A stretch of DNA of 64,000 bases from Lactococcus hircilactis. Lineage in GTDB: Bacteria; Bacillota; Bacilli; Lactobacillales; Streptococcaceae. The notes beneath the pieces were generated by a model. That model saw only the letters and a list, made by a program, of their open reading frames with translations, ran no database searches and was not told where the DNA came from. The translations under genes were made by a program, and so were the position numbers. Every line of letters starts with the position of its first letter. Within the stretch, counting starts at the first letter, position 1. The stretch spans positions 1 to 64,000 of the forward strand of contig NZ_WITJ01000009.1 of NCBI RefSeq assembly GCF_009601015.1, written 5' to 3'. Positions 22,892 to 31,221 of the stretch are shown in pieces.

Positions 22892-23107
22892 GTGAAACGA
22901 AAACAAAAAAGGGTCTCGAAAAGCTACTTAGGAATGTATGCAGATGTTTATGTTACTAAAACTTTATATGAAGTTATCTCTGGTGGGGTGTTCTCTTCTA
23001 AAAGTTATGAAACCAATTATTCAGTAAGCAATAAGTATTTAAGGGCATCTCGAAAAACTGTTATTTTTGAGTTTTTCGAGATGCCCTTAAAAGTTGTTTA
23101 TCCATAA
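22892..23107 (+). CDS. Doubtful 71-residue ORF
   Basis: A GTG-started frame, MKRKQKRVSKSYLGMYADVY..., has a poor binding site and no family match. Its last third is made of a 22-bp perfect inverted repeat (23038-23091), so the C-terminus is set by a hairpin rather than by a domain. It may be a degraded secreted protein or a chance frame. Confidence 0.25.
   Translation: MKRKQKRVSKSYLGMYADVYVTKTLYEVISGGVFSSKSYETNYSVSNKYLRASRKTVIFEFFEMPLKVVYP
23038..23091. repeat. Perfect 22-bp inverted repeat hairpin
   Basis: The left arm at 23038-23059 (TTTAAGGGCATCTCGAAAAA plus CT) is exactly inverted at 23070-23091 around a 10-base loop. There is no U-run, so it is not a classic terminator. Abutting ends of a lost insertion element or a small palindromic element are possible. 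Confidence 0.7.
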
Positions 23108-23127
23108 AAAGGCAGGAGGATTTTCTA

Positions 23128-23376
23128 ATGAAAAAAGCATCAAACGATTCAGCAAAAATATTTTTTACTTTAGGTTTACTCATGGCTTTTATAGGCTTTG
23201 TCATTGGCATTGAGGGGAGACCTTTGATTTCAAATTATGCCTATGCTTATACTAATCCAGTAAGCCATTTGCTGCAAGAATTACTTCATAGTGGAACATT
23301 TTATTTAATGTTACCTTCTCTCATTCCGTTTTTGATTTCTTTCTATTTTTATAGAAAAGAAAAAATTGAAAAATAA
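23128..23376 (+). CDS. Small membrane protein (82 aa)
   Basis: The ATG follows GGCAGGAGGATTTTCTA, a strong binding site. Two hydrophobic segments are visible, IFFTLGLLMAFIGFVIGI (about 11-28) and TFYLMLPSLIPFLISFYFY (about 57-75). No family recognised. It ends the Rgg-linked array and lies just before module copy 4. Confidence 0.6.
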   Translation: MKKASNDSAKIFFTLGLLMAFIGFVIGIEGRPLISNYAYAYTNPVSHLLQELLHSGTFYLMLPSLIPFLISFYFYRKEKIEK

Positions 23377-23385
23377 GAAATATAA

Positions 23386-23481
23386 TAATCGTTTTCAGTT
23401 CTGATATGCCTCCAAAAGTTAAAGTGTTTACTCTAAACTTTTGGGGGGCACATCATATTGGCAACAGGGTTATTTATTTTG
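23386..23481 (+). repeat. Module copy 4, interrupted by a hairpin insertion
   Basis: AATAATCGTTTTCAGTTCTGA (to 23404) matches the left part of the terminator module and AGGGTTATTTATTTTG (23466-23481) its right part. Between them is a hairpin, TGCCTCCAAAAGTTA...TAAACTTTTGGGGGGCA (23407-23450). The two arms resemble terminal repeats of an IS, so the insert may be a small internal-deletion remnant. Confidence 0.5.
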
Positions 23482-23684
23482 TCTTTTTACGGACAATCAA
23501 AAAAGAATTAAAATAAAAAAAAACGATCCATTGCTCATATAATTTGCTATAATTGAGTTTGAACAAATAAAAAGTGTTTGAAAAGTTGAATTAAAATTTC
23601 TTCTTGATTTTCCCTTTTTATGTCAGTTGTACTGATGTCTTACGATATGGTATTATTATTTGTATAGCAAATACAGGAGAAGAT

Positions 23685-24365
23685 ATGGAAACTCTAAAAA
23701 AACAGGTAGGGATTAAAGCTGCAGAATTTGTCACATCAGGAATGATTGTTGGGCTTGGAACGGGGTCAACGGCAGCGTTTTTTGTGGAAGAATTGGGACG
23801 GCGCGTGGCTGAGGAAGGACTCGATATTATTGGGGTGACCACTTCAAATGAAACCAGTAAACAAGCGCGGCGTTTGGGAATTCCGTTAAAATCGATTGAT
23901 GAAGTTGATGAGGTTGATTTAACGGTTGATGGAGCCGATGAGATTGATGCAGAACTTAACGGCATCAAAGGTGGCGGTGCTGCGCTTTTGATGGAAAAAA
24001 TTGTTGCAACATATTCAAAAGACTACATTTGGATTGTTGATGAGCGCAAATTGTCAGATCATTTGGGGACGTTTAAAGTTCCTGTTGAAGTGATTCCGTA
24101 TGGCTCACAACACGTCTTTCGTCAGTTTGAAAAAGCAGGATATGCACCTACTTGGCGTTTTGTCAGTACTGACAGTAAAGAAAAATTGCTGACAGACATG
24201 AATCATTATCTTATTGATTTGCATATTAAAGAGATTCAATCACCTGAAAAATTAGCAGCAGAGTTGGATTTGATGGTGGGAGTAGTTGAGCATGGTTTGT
24301 TTAATCAAATGGTCAAAAAAGTGATTGTTGCAGGACATGATGGGATTCGGATCATTGAGAAATAA
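23685..24365 (+). CDS. rpiA: Ribose-5-phosphate isomerase A
   Basis: The ATG at 23685 after CAGGAGAAGAT gives 226 residues, the normal length. [16 protein letters not shown] (about 22-37), [26 protein letters not shown] (about 81-106, quoted motif TVDGADEID) and [11 protein letters not shown] match RpiA, which interconverts ribose-5-phosphate and ribulose-5-phosphate. The palindrome core GTCAGTACTGAC lies in frame at 24162-24173, read VSTDS. Confidence 0.95.
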   Translation: METLKKQVGIKAAEFVTSGMIVGLGTGSTAAFFVEELGRRVAEEGLDIIGVTTSNETSKQARRLGIPLKSIDEVDEVDLTVDGADEIDAELNGIKGGGAALLMEKIVATYSKDYIWIVDERKLSDHLGTFKVPVEVIPYGSQHVFRQFEKAGYAPTWRFVSTDSKEKLLTDMNHYLIDLHIKEIQSPEKLAAELDLMVGVVEHGLFNQMVKKVIVAGHDGIRIIEK

Positions 24366-24372
24366 AAGATAA

Positions 24373-24412
24373 GAGAATTAAAAAGAGTGAATCCAAAGGA
24401 CACTCTTTTTTA
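24373..24412. terminator. Bidirectional terminator rpiA / nudix
   Basis: AAAAAGAGTG...CACTCTTTTTT forms a stem between the convergent rpiA and Nudix genes. Confidence 0.75.
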
Positions 24413-24856
24413 GAGGTGTTTTTTCCACTGCTCAACGCCCCATTTGTGACTGCCACGTTTGAGTTTTGAGATGGCGGTGTCCACATCAAACCAGAAGATC
24501 GTATTAAAATCCTCGAGTGGTGCTTGATCAAATCGAACGGCTTTTGTCTCGTAGATGTAGGCAGGATTATGATAATAAGTATCGCGATGTGAACTGTAAA
24601 AATATTCATCAGCTTGTCCAAAATATTGTCCAACCTCAGCATGAACACCAAGTTCTTCAATCAATTCACGTTTGAGTGCCATTTCTTGATTTTCACCAGC
24701 CTCGATTCCGCCACCAGGTAAGAAATAAGCTCCGTTTGGTGCTTGAATCAGGCAAATTTCACGGTGATCCAAGCGTGAAACAATCCCATACACACCATAG
24801 CGATCGACATAGTCAACATCGGTAATTTTTTCGCCAAAATAAGGAATTTCAGTCAT
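24410..24856 (-). CDS. Nudix hydrolase
   Basis: The ATG at 24856 (148 residues) has GGAG six bases upstream and is preferred over a TTG four codons earlier. GGIEAGENQEMALKRELIEE followed by LGV (about residues 62-84) is a complete Nudix box with the REXXEE core, so the protein should cleave a nucleoside-diphosphate derivative using Mg2+. The substrate cannot be told from sequence. Convergent with rpiA. Confidence 0.88.
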   Translation of the reverse strand: MTEIPYFGEKITDVDYVDRYGVYGIVSRLDHREICLIQAPNGAYFLPGGGIEAGENQEMALKRELIEELGVHAEVGQYFGQADEYFYSSHRDTYYHNPAYIYETKAVRFDQAPLEDFNTIFWFDVDTAISKLKRGSHKWGVEQWKKHL

Positions 24857-25005
24857 CTTTTTCTCCAAATCTAACCCTTCATTTCACTCAAGGAGTGAGT
24901 GAAATAGGTGATGTTTGCAATAATAAACGCTTACAATAAAATTATTTATCACTATTCTATCAAAAACTCTCGAAATTTGATAAAATAAAGTACTAGTGGG
25001 AGCAA

Positions 25006-25896
25006 TTGGCTCTGTTCGAGAGGGATACCAAATTGAAAAAATTCAACCTGAGTAAATTAATCATTATTGCCTTAATCATTATCATTGCCGCGCTATCAGC
25101 AATTGTCATTTCAGCAAAAAATTTCAAATCGGATAAAAATCCTGCTGCGATGACGCAAGTCATCAATGATGGGACGGGTTTTGTCGATAAAGTGGTCGCA
25201 GCACCAATTCATTTTGTTCAAGATCAAGCCAATGTGATCTCAAATTTAATGGATACATATAAGCAAAATGAAAATTTGAAAAAACAACTGTCAGATTTGA
25301 CAGATGAAAAAAATAAATTGGCTGGGGCAAAGTCTGAAAATAAAGAATTAAAAACAGCGCTCAAGCTTCAAGAAACACTGACGGATTATGAAACGACGTC
25401 TGCAAATGTGATTACAAGAAATCCAGCGTCTTGGAATGATACGCTGATTATTGATCGTGGTTCAAAAGATGGGCTTCAAAATAATATGCTTGTTATGGCG
25501 AATGGGGGGATTATTGGGCGAGTCAGTCAAGTGAATCCAACCACTGCTAAGGTCTCACTGCTCAGCTCATCAAAAGGAATCGAAAATAAAATTCCTGTTC
25601 GTTTGGGTGCGACTGATTCTCCTTCATACGGCATTTTAACGAGTTATGACAGTACACAAAATACTTATCTTATCACTCAAGTGACCACCACAACAAAATT
25701 TGAAAATGGTAGTCAAGTCTTTACAAGTGGTCTTGGAGGCGGTGTGGGAAGCGTGCGTGATTTGCTCGTTGGAACAGTCGTGGGTGAGAAAAATGCGACA
25801 GATGGTTTAGGGCGTCAAATTTATATCAAACCAGCAAGCAATCTTTATGATATTCGTTTTGTTTCTGTTGTGAAGCAAATGATTGGAGGAAAATGA
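25006..25896 (+). CDS. mreC: Rod shape-determining protein MreC
   Basis: The up to 296-residue protein has an N-terminal membrane segment (LIIIALIIIIAALSAIVIS), a coiled coil (about 80-120, ENLKKQLSDLTDEKNKLAGA) and the MreC beta domain with NPASWNDTLIIDRGSKDGL and GGIIGRVSQV. It belongs to the peripheral wall-synthesis machinery. The TTG at 25006 follows GGGAG. A second TTG at 25033 (giving MKKFNLSKL) has AGAGGG at a better distance and may be the true start. It overlaps mreD by four bases. Confidence 0.92.
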   Translation: MALFERDTKLKKFNLSKLIIIALIIIIAALSAIVISAKNFKSDKNPAAMTQVINDGTGFVDKVVAAPIHFVQDQANVISNLMDTYKQNENLKKQLSDLTDEKNKLAGAKSENKELKTALKLQETLTDYETTSANVITRNPASWNDTLIIDRGSKDGLQNNMLVMANGGIIGRVSQVNPTTAKVSLLSSSKGIENKIPVRLGATDSPSYGILTSYDSTQNTYLITQVTTTTKFENGSQVFTSGLGGGVGSVRDLLVGTVVGEKNATDGLGRQIYIKPASNLYDIRFVSVVKQMIGGK

Positions 25897-26429
25897 TGAG
25901 CCGATTTACGTTTCAATTTTTTACTCCACTTTTACTTTTTTTAATGATGCTACTTGATGGACAATTGACCACTGTTTTTCAAAATTTAAGTGGAGGAACG
26001 TTAACGCCAGTTTGCCATTTACTTTTGATTTTTTTGGTTTATTCTGTGACACAGCATCGCCATAGCTACGTCGTGATTGTAGCGCTCTTTTTGGGGGTCG
26101 TTTACGACAGTTATTATGTTGGAATTTTGGGGATTGCGACCTTATTACTTCCTCTCATTGCACTTTTTGTATATAATATACAGAGTGCCGTTTTTACTAA
26201 TCGTTGGACGAGATTGTTTACATTGATTATTATTGTCACTCTTTTTGAGGTAGCGAGCGCCATTATTACGAGCGCTTTTGGGTTTTCAAAGCTCAATTTT
26301 CTTGACTTCGTTGTTCATCAATTGGCACCGACGTTACTCCTAAATGTCGTACTTGCAATCATTTTGCAATATCCGTTGGAGTTATTTTATAAGTTAAGGA
26401 AAAGTCATCCTCGTTATAATTTGAAATGA
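25893..26429 (+). CDS. mreD: Rod shape-determining protein MreD
   Basis: The 178-residue protein has about five hydrophobic segments (LLLFLMMLLDG, LLLIFLVYSV, YYVGILGIATLLLPLIALFV, ILVTLFEVASAIIT-like and LLNVVLAIILQYPLE) and the MreD length and location, translationally coupled to mreC (ATGATG overlap). It partners MreC in the membrane. The next gene is the pcsB/usp45 homologue, the order seen in lactococci and streptococci. Confidence 0.9.
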   Translation: MMSRFTFQFFTPLLLFLMMLLDGQLTTVFQNLSGGTLTPVCHLLLIFLVYSVTQHRHSYVVIVALFLGVVYDSYYVGILGIATLLLPLIALFVYNIQSAVFTNRWTRLFTLIIIVTLFEVASAIITSAFGFSKLNFLDFVVHQLAPTLLLNVVLAIILQYPLELFYKLRKSHPRYNLK

Positions 26430-26433
26430 AACT

Positions 26434-26477
26434 GTATCTGTTTTGTAACATATCATTTCAAAAGGAGTGTTATACTT
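26434..26477 (+). promoter_or_regulatory. pcsB/usp45 promoter with candidate WalR (VicR) box
   Basis: TGTATC-TGTTT-TGTAAC (26434-26450) matches the WalR consensus TGTWAH-N5-TGTWAH at all but one base. The -10 TATACT lies at 26472-26477, which places the box at the -35 region. WalRK control of pcsB is established in streptococci; here it is inferred. Confidence 0.5.
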
Positions 26478-26523
26478 AAATCAATCACCGAACCTAACAG
26501 GGAGGAAAGAAAAAATTATCGTT

Positions 26524-27852
26524 ATGAAAAAAAGGATTATCTCTGCATTATTATTATCGACAATCGTCTTATCCGCTGGAGCGAGTGTTTCAGCTGTAAG
26601 CGCAGATTCTAGTGATACTGATGCGAAAATTGCTCAACAAGATCAAACTATTTCGAGTGCGCAAGACGCTAAAGCACAAGCTCAAGCACAAATGTCTAGC
26701 CTTCAGTCATCTGTTGAGAACTTGAAAGCAAAACAAGCAGATGCCCAAGCGAAACTTGCAGCAACTCAGAAAGCTGCGGATCAATTGAATGCGCAAACTG
26801 CTAAACTGAGAGATAGCATTAAACAAAGAAGTATTGCATTGCAAGCGCAAGCGCGCGATGCTCAAGTCAATACCTCAGCTACAAACAACATCACCACTGT
26901 TTTGGATTCTAAATCTTTGACAGATGCGATTCAAAAAGTAGTTGCAATGGCAACAGTTTCAGGTGCAAACCAACAAATGTTGCAACAACAAGAGCAAGAA
27001 GAAAAAGAATTGCAAGCAAAATTGGTTGCAATGCAAAAAAATGTGGGTGAGTACGATCGTTTGACGTCAACTTTGGCTTCACAAGCTAAAGATTTGTCAG
27101 ATCAACAAGCACAACTTCAAGTGGCGACAATCAATTATCAATTGACCATCACTACTGCTCAAGACAAGAAAGATTCATTGCTTGCACAAAAAGCTTCAGC
27201 AGAAGCAGCAGCTAAAAAAGCTGAAGAAGCAAAAGCTGCTTATGTTGCACAACAACAAGCTGCGCAACAACAAGCCACGCAAAGTGAGTCAAATTCATCA
27301 AGTTCGAGTTCATCAAGTTCTGATTCATCAAGTTCAAATTCGAACTCAAACTCGTCAAATTCGAATTCATCAAATTCGAATTCATCAAATTCAAATTCAT
27401 CAAATTCAAATTCGTCAAATTCAAATTCGTCAAATTCGAACTCATCAAACTCAAACAATAACAAACCGTCGAATCCTGTGAACCCCCCAATAGGTGGAGG
27501 ATATAACAACTATGCCTTGTATAACTGTACGTGGTATGTTTGGAACTACTTCAACAATAATTACGGAATACAACTTCCTGCATCTTTGGGAAATGGTGCT
27601 GATTGGGCTTATTCATTACCTGGCACAAGCAAACACGTTGGTGCAATCGTTTCTTATGCTGGTGGCACATACATCCAATTTGCAAATAACGGTGGTGGAT
27701 TTAGAACAGCTGCTCGTTATGGTCACGTTGCTGTTGTTACTGCAGTTTATCCTGATGGTTCTTATCAAATCTATAGCGGATCAACTTCAGGTGTGGATTC
27801 TTACCACGTCACAGCAAGCACTCCTGCTACATTTGTTTCAGGTGGCGTATAA
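26524..27852 (+). CDS. usp45: PcsB/Usp45-type secreted peptidoglycan hydrolase with CHAP domain
   Basis: The 442-residue protein has a signal peptide (MKKRIISALLLSTIVLSAGA, cleaved near SAVSA) and a long coiled coil (about 30-250, Gln/Ala/Lys rich) with NTSATNNITTVLDSKSLTDA, as in Usp45. A Ser/Asn repeat linker follows. The C-terminal CHAP domain has catalytic Cys in YNCTWYVWN and His in RYGHVAVV. PcsB acts with FtsEX in cell separation; Usp45 is the main secreted protein of L. lactis. The strong GGAGG lies about 18 bases before the ATG, an unusually long spacing. Confidence 0.9.
   Translation: MKKRIISALLLSTIVLSAGASVSAVSADSSDTDAKIAQQDQTISSAQDAKAQAQAQMSSLQSSVENLKAKQADAQAKLAATQKAADQLNAQTAKLRDSIKQRSIALQAQARDAQVNTSATNNITTVLDSKSLTDAIQKVVAMATVSGANQQMLQQQEQEEKELQAKLVAMQKNVGEYDRLTSTLASQAKDLSDQQAQLQVATINYQLTITTAQDKKDSLLAQKASAEAAAKKAEEAKAAYVAQQQAAQQQATQSESNSSSSSSSSSDSSSSNSNSNSSNSNSSNSNSSNSNSSNSNSSNSNSSNSNSSNSNNNKPSNPVNPPIGGGYNNYALYNCTWYVWNYFNNNYGIQLPASLGNGADWAYSLPGTSKHVGAIVSYAGGTYIQFANNGGGFRTAARYGHVAVVTAVYPDGSYQIYSGSTSGVDSYHVTASTPATFVSGGV
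27286..27460 (+). repeat. Ser-Asn coding tandem repeat in the linker
   Basis: Units of about 15 bases built on TCAAATTCGAATTCA repeat through the linker, encoding Ser-Asn-Ser. Such tracts tend to vary in length by slippage. Confidence 0.8.
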
Positions 27853-27872
27853 TTTTGTAAATCAAGTTCATT

Positions 27873-27905
27873 TAAAAGTCTCCTTGTTCGGGAGGCTTTA
27901 ATTTT
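27873..27905 (+). terminator. Terminator of pcsB/usp45
   Basis: AAAGTCTCC...GGGAGGCTTT followed by AATTTT, just before the promoter of the FemX-type gene. Confidence 0.75.
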
Positions 27906-27932
27906 ATGCTCTTTTTTGCTATAATAAATAGC

Positions 27933-29111
27933 ATGTACACGACTAAAATCGGCTTAGCGCCAGCAATTCATGATAGTTTTATTGCATCAGAGCCTTTGGG
28001 GCATTTGCTGCAGTCATCAAAATGGCAGGAGATTAAAGACAATTGGAATTCTGAGATTATTGGTTTTTTTGATGATGATCAATTGGTGGCGAGTGTTTCA
28101 ATTTTGATTCGTCCGTTGCCTTTAGGATTTACAATGCTTTATCTTCCACGCGGCATTGCGATGGATTATGAAAATACAGCATTATTGGATTATATTTTTG
28201 AGGCATTAAAAAAATATGGGAAATCACAAAAAGCTATTTTTATTAAATTTGATCCCGCGATACAAAATTTACCTGAAAATGAAAAAGTGATTCAAAAATT
28301 AAAAAATTTGGGGGCGAAATGGATGGGATTGACGGCAGAAATGCACGATACAATCCAGCCACGTTTTAATGCGGTAGTGTATAAAGCTGATTTTGATGAG
28401 GAAAAATTCAATAAAAAAACGCGTCAAGCATTGCGTAAAGCGAGAAACTCACACACGATTGTCAAATTTGGACGTGATGAATTATTGGATGATTTTTCAG
28501 AAATGATTCAAAAAACGGAGCATCGTAAAGGGATTAGCTTGCGCAATCGTGATTATTTTGAAAAATTAGTAGATACTTATCAGGCGGATGCGAATATTAC
28601 AATGGTTTATTTGGATTTGAAAGCGTTGCTGATTGAAGCACAAACGATGTTTGATCAGGCACAAAAGGCTTTTGAGACCAAAGAAACAACGAATGAAAAG
28701 AAGATTAAGCAGCTTGAAAATGCCTGCAGTAAAGCAAAAAAAGATCTGTCAGTACTGACAGATTTGGTTCAAGCAAATGGGGACATTGTTGCAGTCTCGT
28801 CAGCACTGACAGTGAATTTTGGGACGCACACAGAGCATTTGTATGCAGGCACAGATACAGATTATCAGAAATATTATACGGCTTATTTGGCATGGTTCGA
28901 ATCTATCCAGTACATGTTTGATCGGGGTGCTGAGACGGTCAATATGGGAGGATTGGAAAATTCGTTACTTGAAACAGATGGACTATTGAAATTTAAGAAA
29001 AATTTCAATCCTAAGATCGAAGAGTATGTTGGCGAATTTGATATTCCAGTCTCTCGCTTGCTCTACCCTATCGTAAACAAGCTTTATATGATGCGCAAAA
29101 CACGCATCTAA
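27933..29111 (+). CDS. FemX/MurM-like peptidyltransferase (lipid II cross-bridge)
   Basis: The 392-residue protein has the FemAB fold: MLYLPRGIAMDYEN, FIKFDPAIQNLPEN, KKTRQALRKARNSH, a coiled-coil arm (about 230-285), and HLYAGTDTDYQKYYTAYLAW with INMGG-like VNMGGLENS. Such enzymes add an amino acid to lipid II using aminoacyl-tRNA. TATAAT (27920-27925) ends seven bases before the ATG with no ribosome binding site, so it is likely leaderless. The palindrome core (28748) and its variant (28800) are in frame within the coiled-coil arm, read SVLT and SALT. It is followed by the ATP-grasp gene. Confidence 0.85.
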   Translation: MYTTKIGLAPAIHDSFIASEPLGHLLQSSKWQEIKDNWNSEIIGFFDDDQLVASVSILIRPLPLGFTMLYLPRGIAMDYENTALLDYIFEALKKYGKSQKAIFIKFDPAIQNLPENEKVIQKLKNLGAKWMGLTAEMHDTIQPRFNAVVYKADFDEEKFNKKTRQALRKARNSHTIVKFGRDELLDDFSEMIQKTEHRKGISLRNRDYFEKLVDTYQADANITMVYLDLKALLIEAQTMFDQAQKAFETKETTNEKKIKQLENACSKAKKDLSVLTDLVQANGDIVAVSSALTVNFGTHTEHLYAGTDTDYQKYYTAYLAWFESIQYMFDRGAETVNMGGLENSLLETDGLLKFKKNFNPKIEEYVGEFDIPVSRLLYPIVNKLYMMRKTRI

Positions 29112-29126
29112 AGAGAGGAAAAAACG

Positions 29127-30398
29127 ATGACAGAAGAATTCCAAGCGATAATCGTGGGTTCTGACATAAGTGCTTATGCCTTTGCACGTGAATTAAATGA
29201 TGAATATGGCATTAAACCAATCATCTTTAGTCGATTTTCACAAACCGTTTTGATTGATTCACAAATTATCACACCTTATCAAGCGGATACATCAACGGAT
29301 GAAAAAACGATTACGGCATTGCTTGAATTAGGTGAAAAATTAAAATCAGAAGCACCATTACAAAAACGCTTTTTACTTGCGAATTCGGACAACTTGATTG
29401 TGTTGTTGGCTGAAAATCGTCAAAAATTGGAAGCTTATTATATTGTTCCGACACCTGCGCTGGATGCAATTGCAAAAGTGGCAGATAAACAGTCTTTTGA
29501 GACATTAGCGACTGCTGTGGGAATGAAGGTTCCTGGTTCATTTTATGTTCATTTTTCGGAAGTGACAAAAGAAAATGTGAATCAATTTCTTCCTTCTAGT
29601 GATTTTGTTTATCCTTTGATTGCAAAACCAGCGAACAGTTCAGAATATGACTTGCTTCGCTTGAATCATGGCTTTAAAAAAGTTTATGTCATTACTGACG
29701 AAAAAGAATTGCTTGATTTGTGGCATGCGTTGTATGATGCGGGATTTAAAGATAAGTTTATTGTTCAAAAGTTCGTGAAAGGCGCTGAAACTGCACTTTT
29801 TTCAATTACGACTTACGTGGATTCAAAGGGAGATGTGACGCTATTGAGCTCAGCCCATGTTTTACTTCAAGAACATCAGCCTTCTGCTTTGGGGATTCCT
29901 TGTGCGATGATTACGACATCTTATCCTATTTTGTTTGAGCAGGTTCAGCGCTTTTTTGCAGCATTGAAAGCGCAAGGGTTTAACTATTTTGGATTTGCCA
30001 ATTTTGATGTAAAACGGGATGAAGAAACGGGAGAGTTTTATTTCTTTGAAGTGAACCCAAGGATTGGACGGAATCATTTTTATGTGACTGGTGCAGGAGC
30101 AAATCCAATGAAATATCTTGTTTCTGATATTATCGAACATCATCCTCTCACACGCATGGTGACGTCAAAAAAGACACTTTATACGATTATTCCAAAATTT
30201 CTTTTATTGCGCTACATCGATGATCCAGCATTGAAAAAGGAAATCAATGCGTTGTATCGACAAAAGAAAGTGATCAATCCAACATTAAACAAAAATGATA
30301 ATCGTCTGAAGCGTCGAATTTATCAATATTTATCAATGCTAAAGCAAGTCAAGAAATTTAAAACATATTATCCTAAATTAACAAAATCAGGATTCTGA
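29127..30398 (+). CDS. ATP-grasp ligase, probable D-aspartate ligase for the wall cross-bridge
   Basis: The 423-residue protein has an N-terminal Rossmann-like part (AIIVGSDISAYAFARELN), the ATP-grasp centre with YPLIAKPANSSEYD and FIVQKFVKGAET, and YFGFANFDVKRDEETGEFYF with EVNPRIGRNHFYVTGAG as metal-binding site. Lactococci cross-link peptidoglycan through D-Asp/D-iAsn added by an ATP-grasp D-aspartate ligase of this length. The position between a FemX-like gene and sortase supports that, but the substrate is inferred. AGAGAGGAAAAAACG is its binding site. Confidence 0.7.
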   Translation: MTEEFQAIIVGSDISAYAFARELNDEYGIKPIIFSRFSQTVLIDSQIITPYQADTSTDEKTITALLELGEKLKSEAPLQKRFLLANSDNLIVLLAENRQKLEAYYIVPTPALDAIAKVADKQSFETLATAVGMKVPGSFYVHFSEVTKENVNQFLPSSDFVYPLIAKPANSSEYDLLRLNHGFKKVYVITDEKELLDLWHALYDAGFKDKFIVQKFVKGAETALFSITTYVDSKGDVTLLSSAHVLLQEHQPSALGIPCAMITTSYPILFEQVQRFFAALKAQGFNYFGFANFDVKRDEETGEFYFFEVNPRIGRNHFYVTGAGANPMKYLVSDIIEHHPLTRMVTSKKTLYTIIPKFLLLRYIDDPALKKEINALYRQKKVINPTLNKNDNRLKRRIYQYLSMLKQVKKFKTYYPKLTKSGF

Positions 30399-30426
30399 TT
30401 TCACTCATTTTGAGAGGAGAAAAACA

Positions 30427-31167
30427 ATGGAAAAAAAGAAAAAACGGCGGTGGCCACTCAATCTTGTGATTATTCTCTTGTTTTTGGCTGGTATCGCCCT
30501 CATTTTTAATAGTCCTATCCGAGATTTTATCATTTCGCAAAACTCAAGTCGTTACCATCTTGCAAAAGTTTCGCGGACAGAAATTGAAAAAAATGAGAAG
30601 AAAAAAGTTTCTTATGATTTTAATGCCGTGAATGCGTTGAGTTTTCAGTCTGTTTTAGCGGCTCAGCTTAATGATCAGCCACTTCCAGTGATTGGCGGTG
30701 TTGCGCTTCCAGATGTGAATATTAATCTGCCGATTTTTAAAGGCGTCAATAACACCTCGCTTATGTATGGCGCAGGGACGATGAAGCCTGATCAAGTGAT
30801 GGGGCAGGGAAATTATGCCTTAGCCAGTCACACGTCAAGTGGGTTTGCGGGGATTAATCAAGGGAATTTATTCACGCCGCTTCAGCACGTGAAAGATGGA
30901 ATGATGATTTATATTACGGATAAAGCAAATATCTATGAGTATAAAATTACCAGTGTTCGAGTGCTCAATCGGAGTCATATCGAGGTGATTAACGATCAAG
31001 CGAATCGAAAGATGGTGACTTTGGTGACTTGTGAAACGCGAGGCTCTGAGGATCGAATCATTGTTCAAGGCGATCTGACAAAAGAAATTGCTTTTTCATC
31101 TGCTCCTAAAGATGTTTTGAAAGCTTTTGAGTTGGATTATAATGTGTATTACAAACCAGGGCAATAA
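30427..31167 (+). CDS. srtA: Class A sortase
   Basis: The 246-residue protein has an N-terminal anchor (LVIILLFLAGIALIF), catalytic His in ALASHTSS (about 133-140), the TLVTCET active-site motif with Cys near residue 200 and Arg in SEDRIIVQG. It anchors LPxTG proteins to the wall at the outer membrane face. It follows the ATP-grasp gene by 28 bases with GAGAGGAGAAAAACA as binding site, so the three wall genes may be co-transcribed. Confidence 0.93.
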   Translation: MEKKKKRRWPLNLVIILLFLAGIALIFNSPIRDFIISQNSSRYHLAKVSRTEIEKNEKKKVSYDFNAVNALSFQSVLAAQLNDQPLPVIGGVALPDVNINLPIFKGVNNTSLMYGAGTMKPDQVMGQGNYALASHTSSGFAGINQGNLFTPLQHVKDGMMIYITDKANIYEYKITSVRVLNRSHIEVINDQANRKMVTLVTCETRGSEDRIIVQGDLTKEIAFSSAPKDVLKAFELDYNVYYKPGQ

Positions 31168-31189
31168 AAACGGACATCATGTGTGAAAA

Positions 31190-31216
31190 TTAGCACTCTA
31201 ATAAAAAGAGTGCTAA
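31190..31216. promoter_or_regulatory. CIRCE element (HrcA operator)
   Basis: TTAGCACTC (31190-31198), a nine-base spacer and GAGTGCTAA (31208-31216) match the CIRCE consensus exactly. HrcA binding should repress dnaJ outside heat stress. Confidence 0.97.
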
Positions 31217-31221
31217 TTTTT

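Noticed and set aside
22892-23107. Lactococcin 972-type bacteriocin
   Set aside because: The aromatic/Gly and His-Ser motifs of that family are missing and the end of the frame is a hairpin.
27182-27509. Several open frames on both strands inside the pcsB/usp45 linker
   Set aside because: They come from the Ser/Asn tandem repeat read in other frames; the CHAP protein frame is the one with a signal peptide and catalytic motifs.
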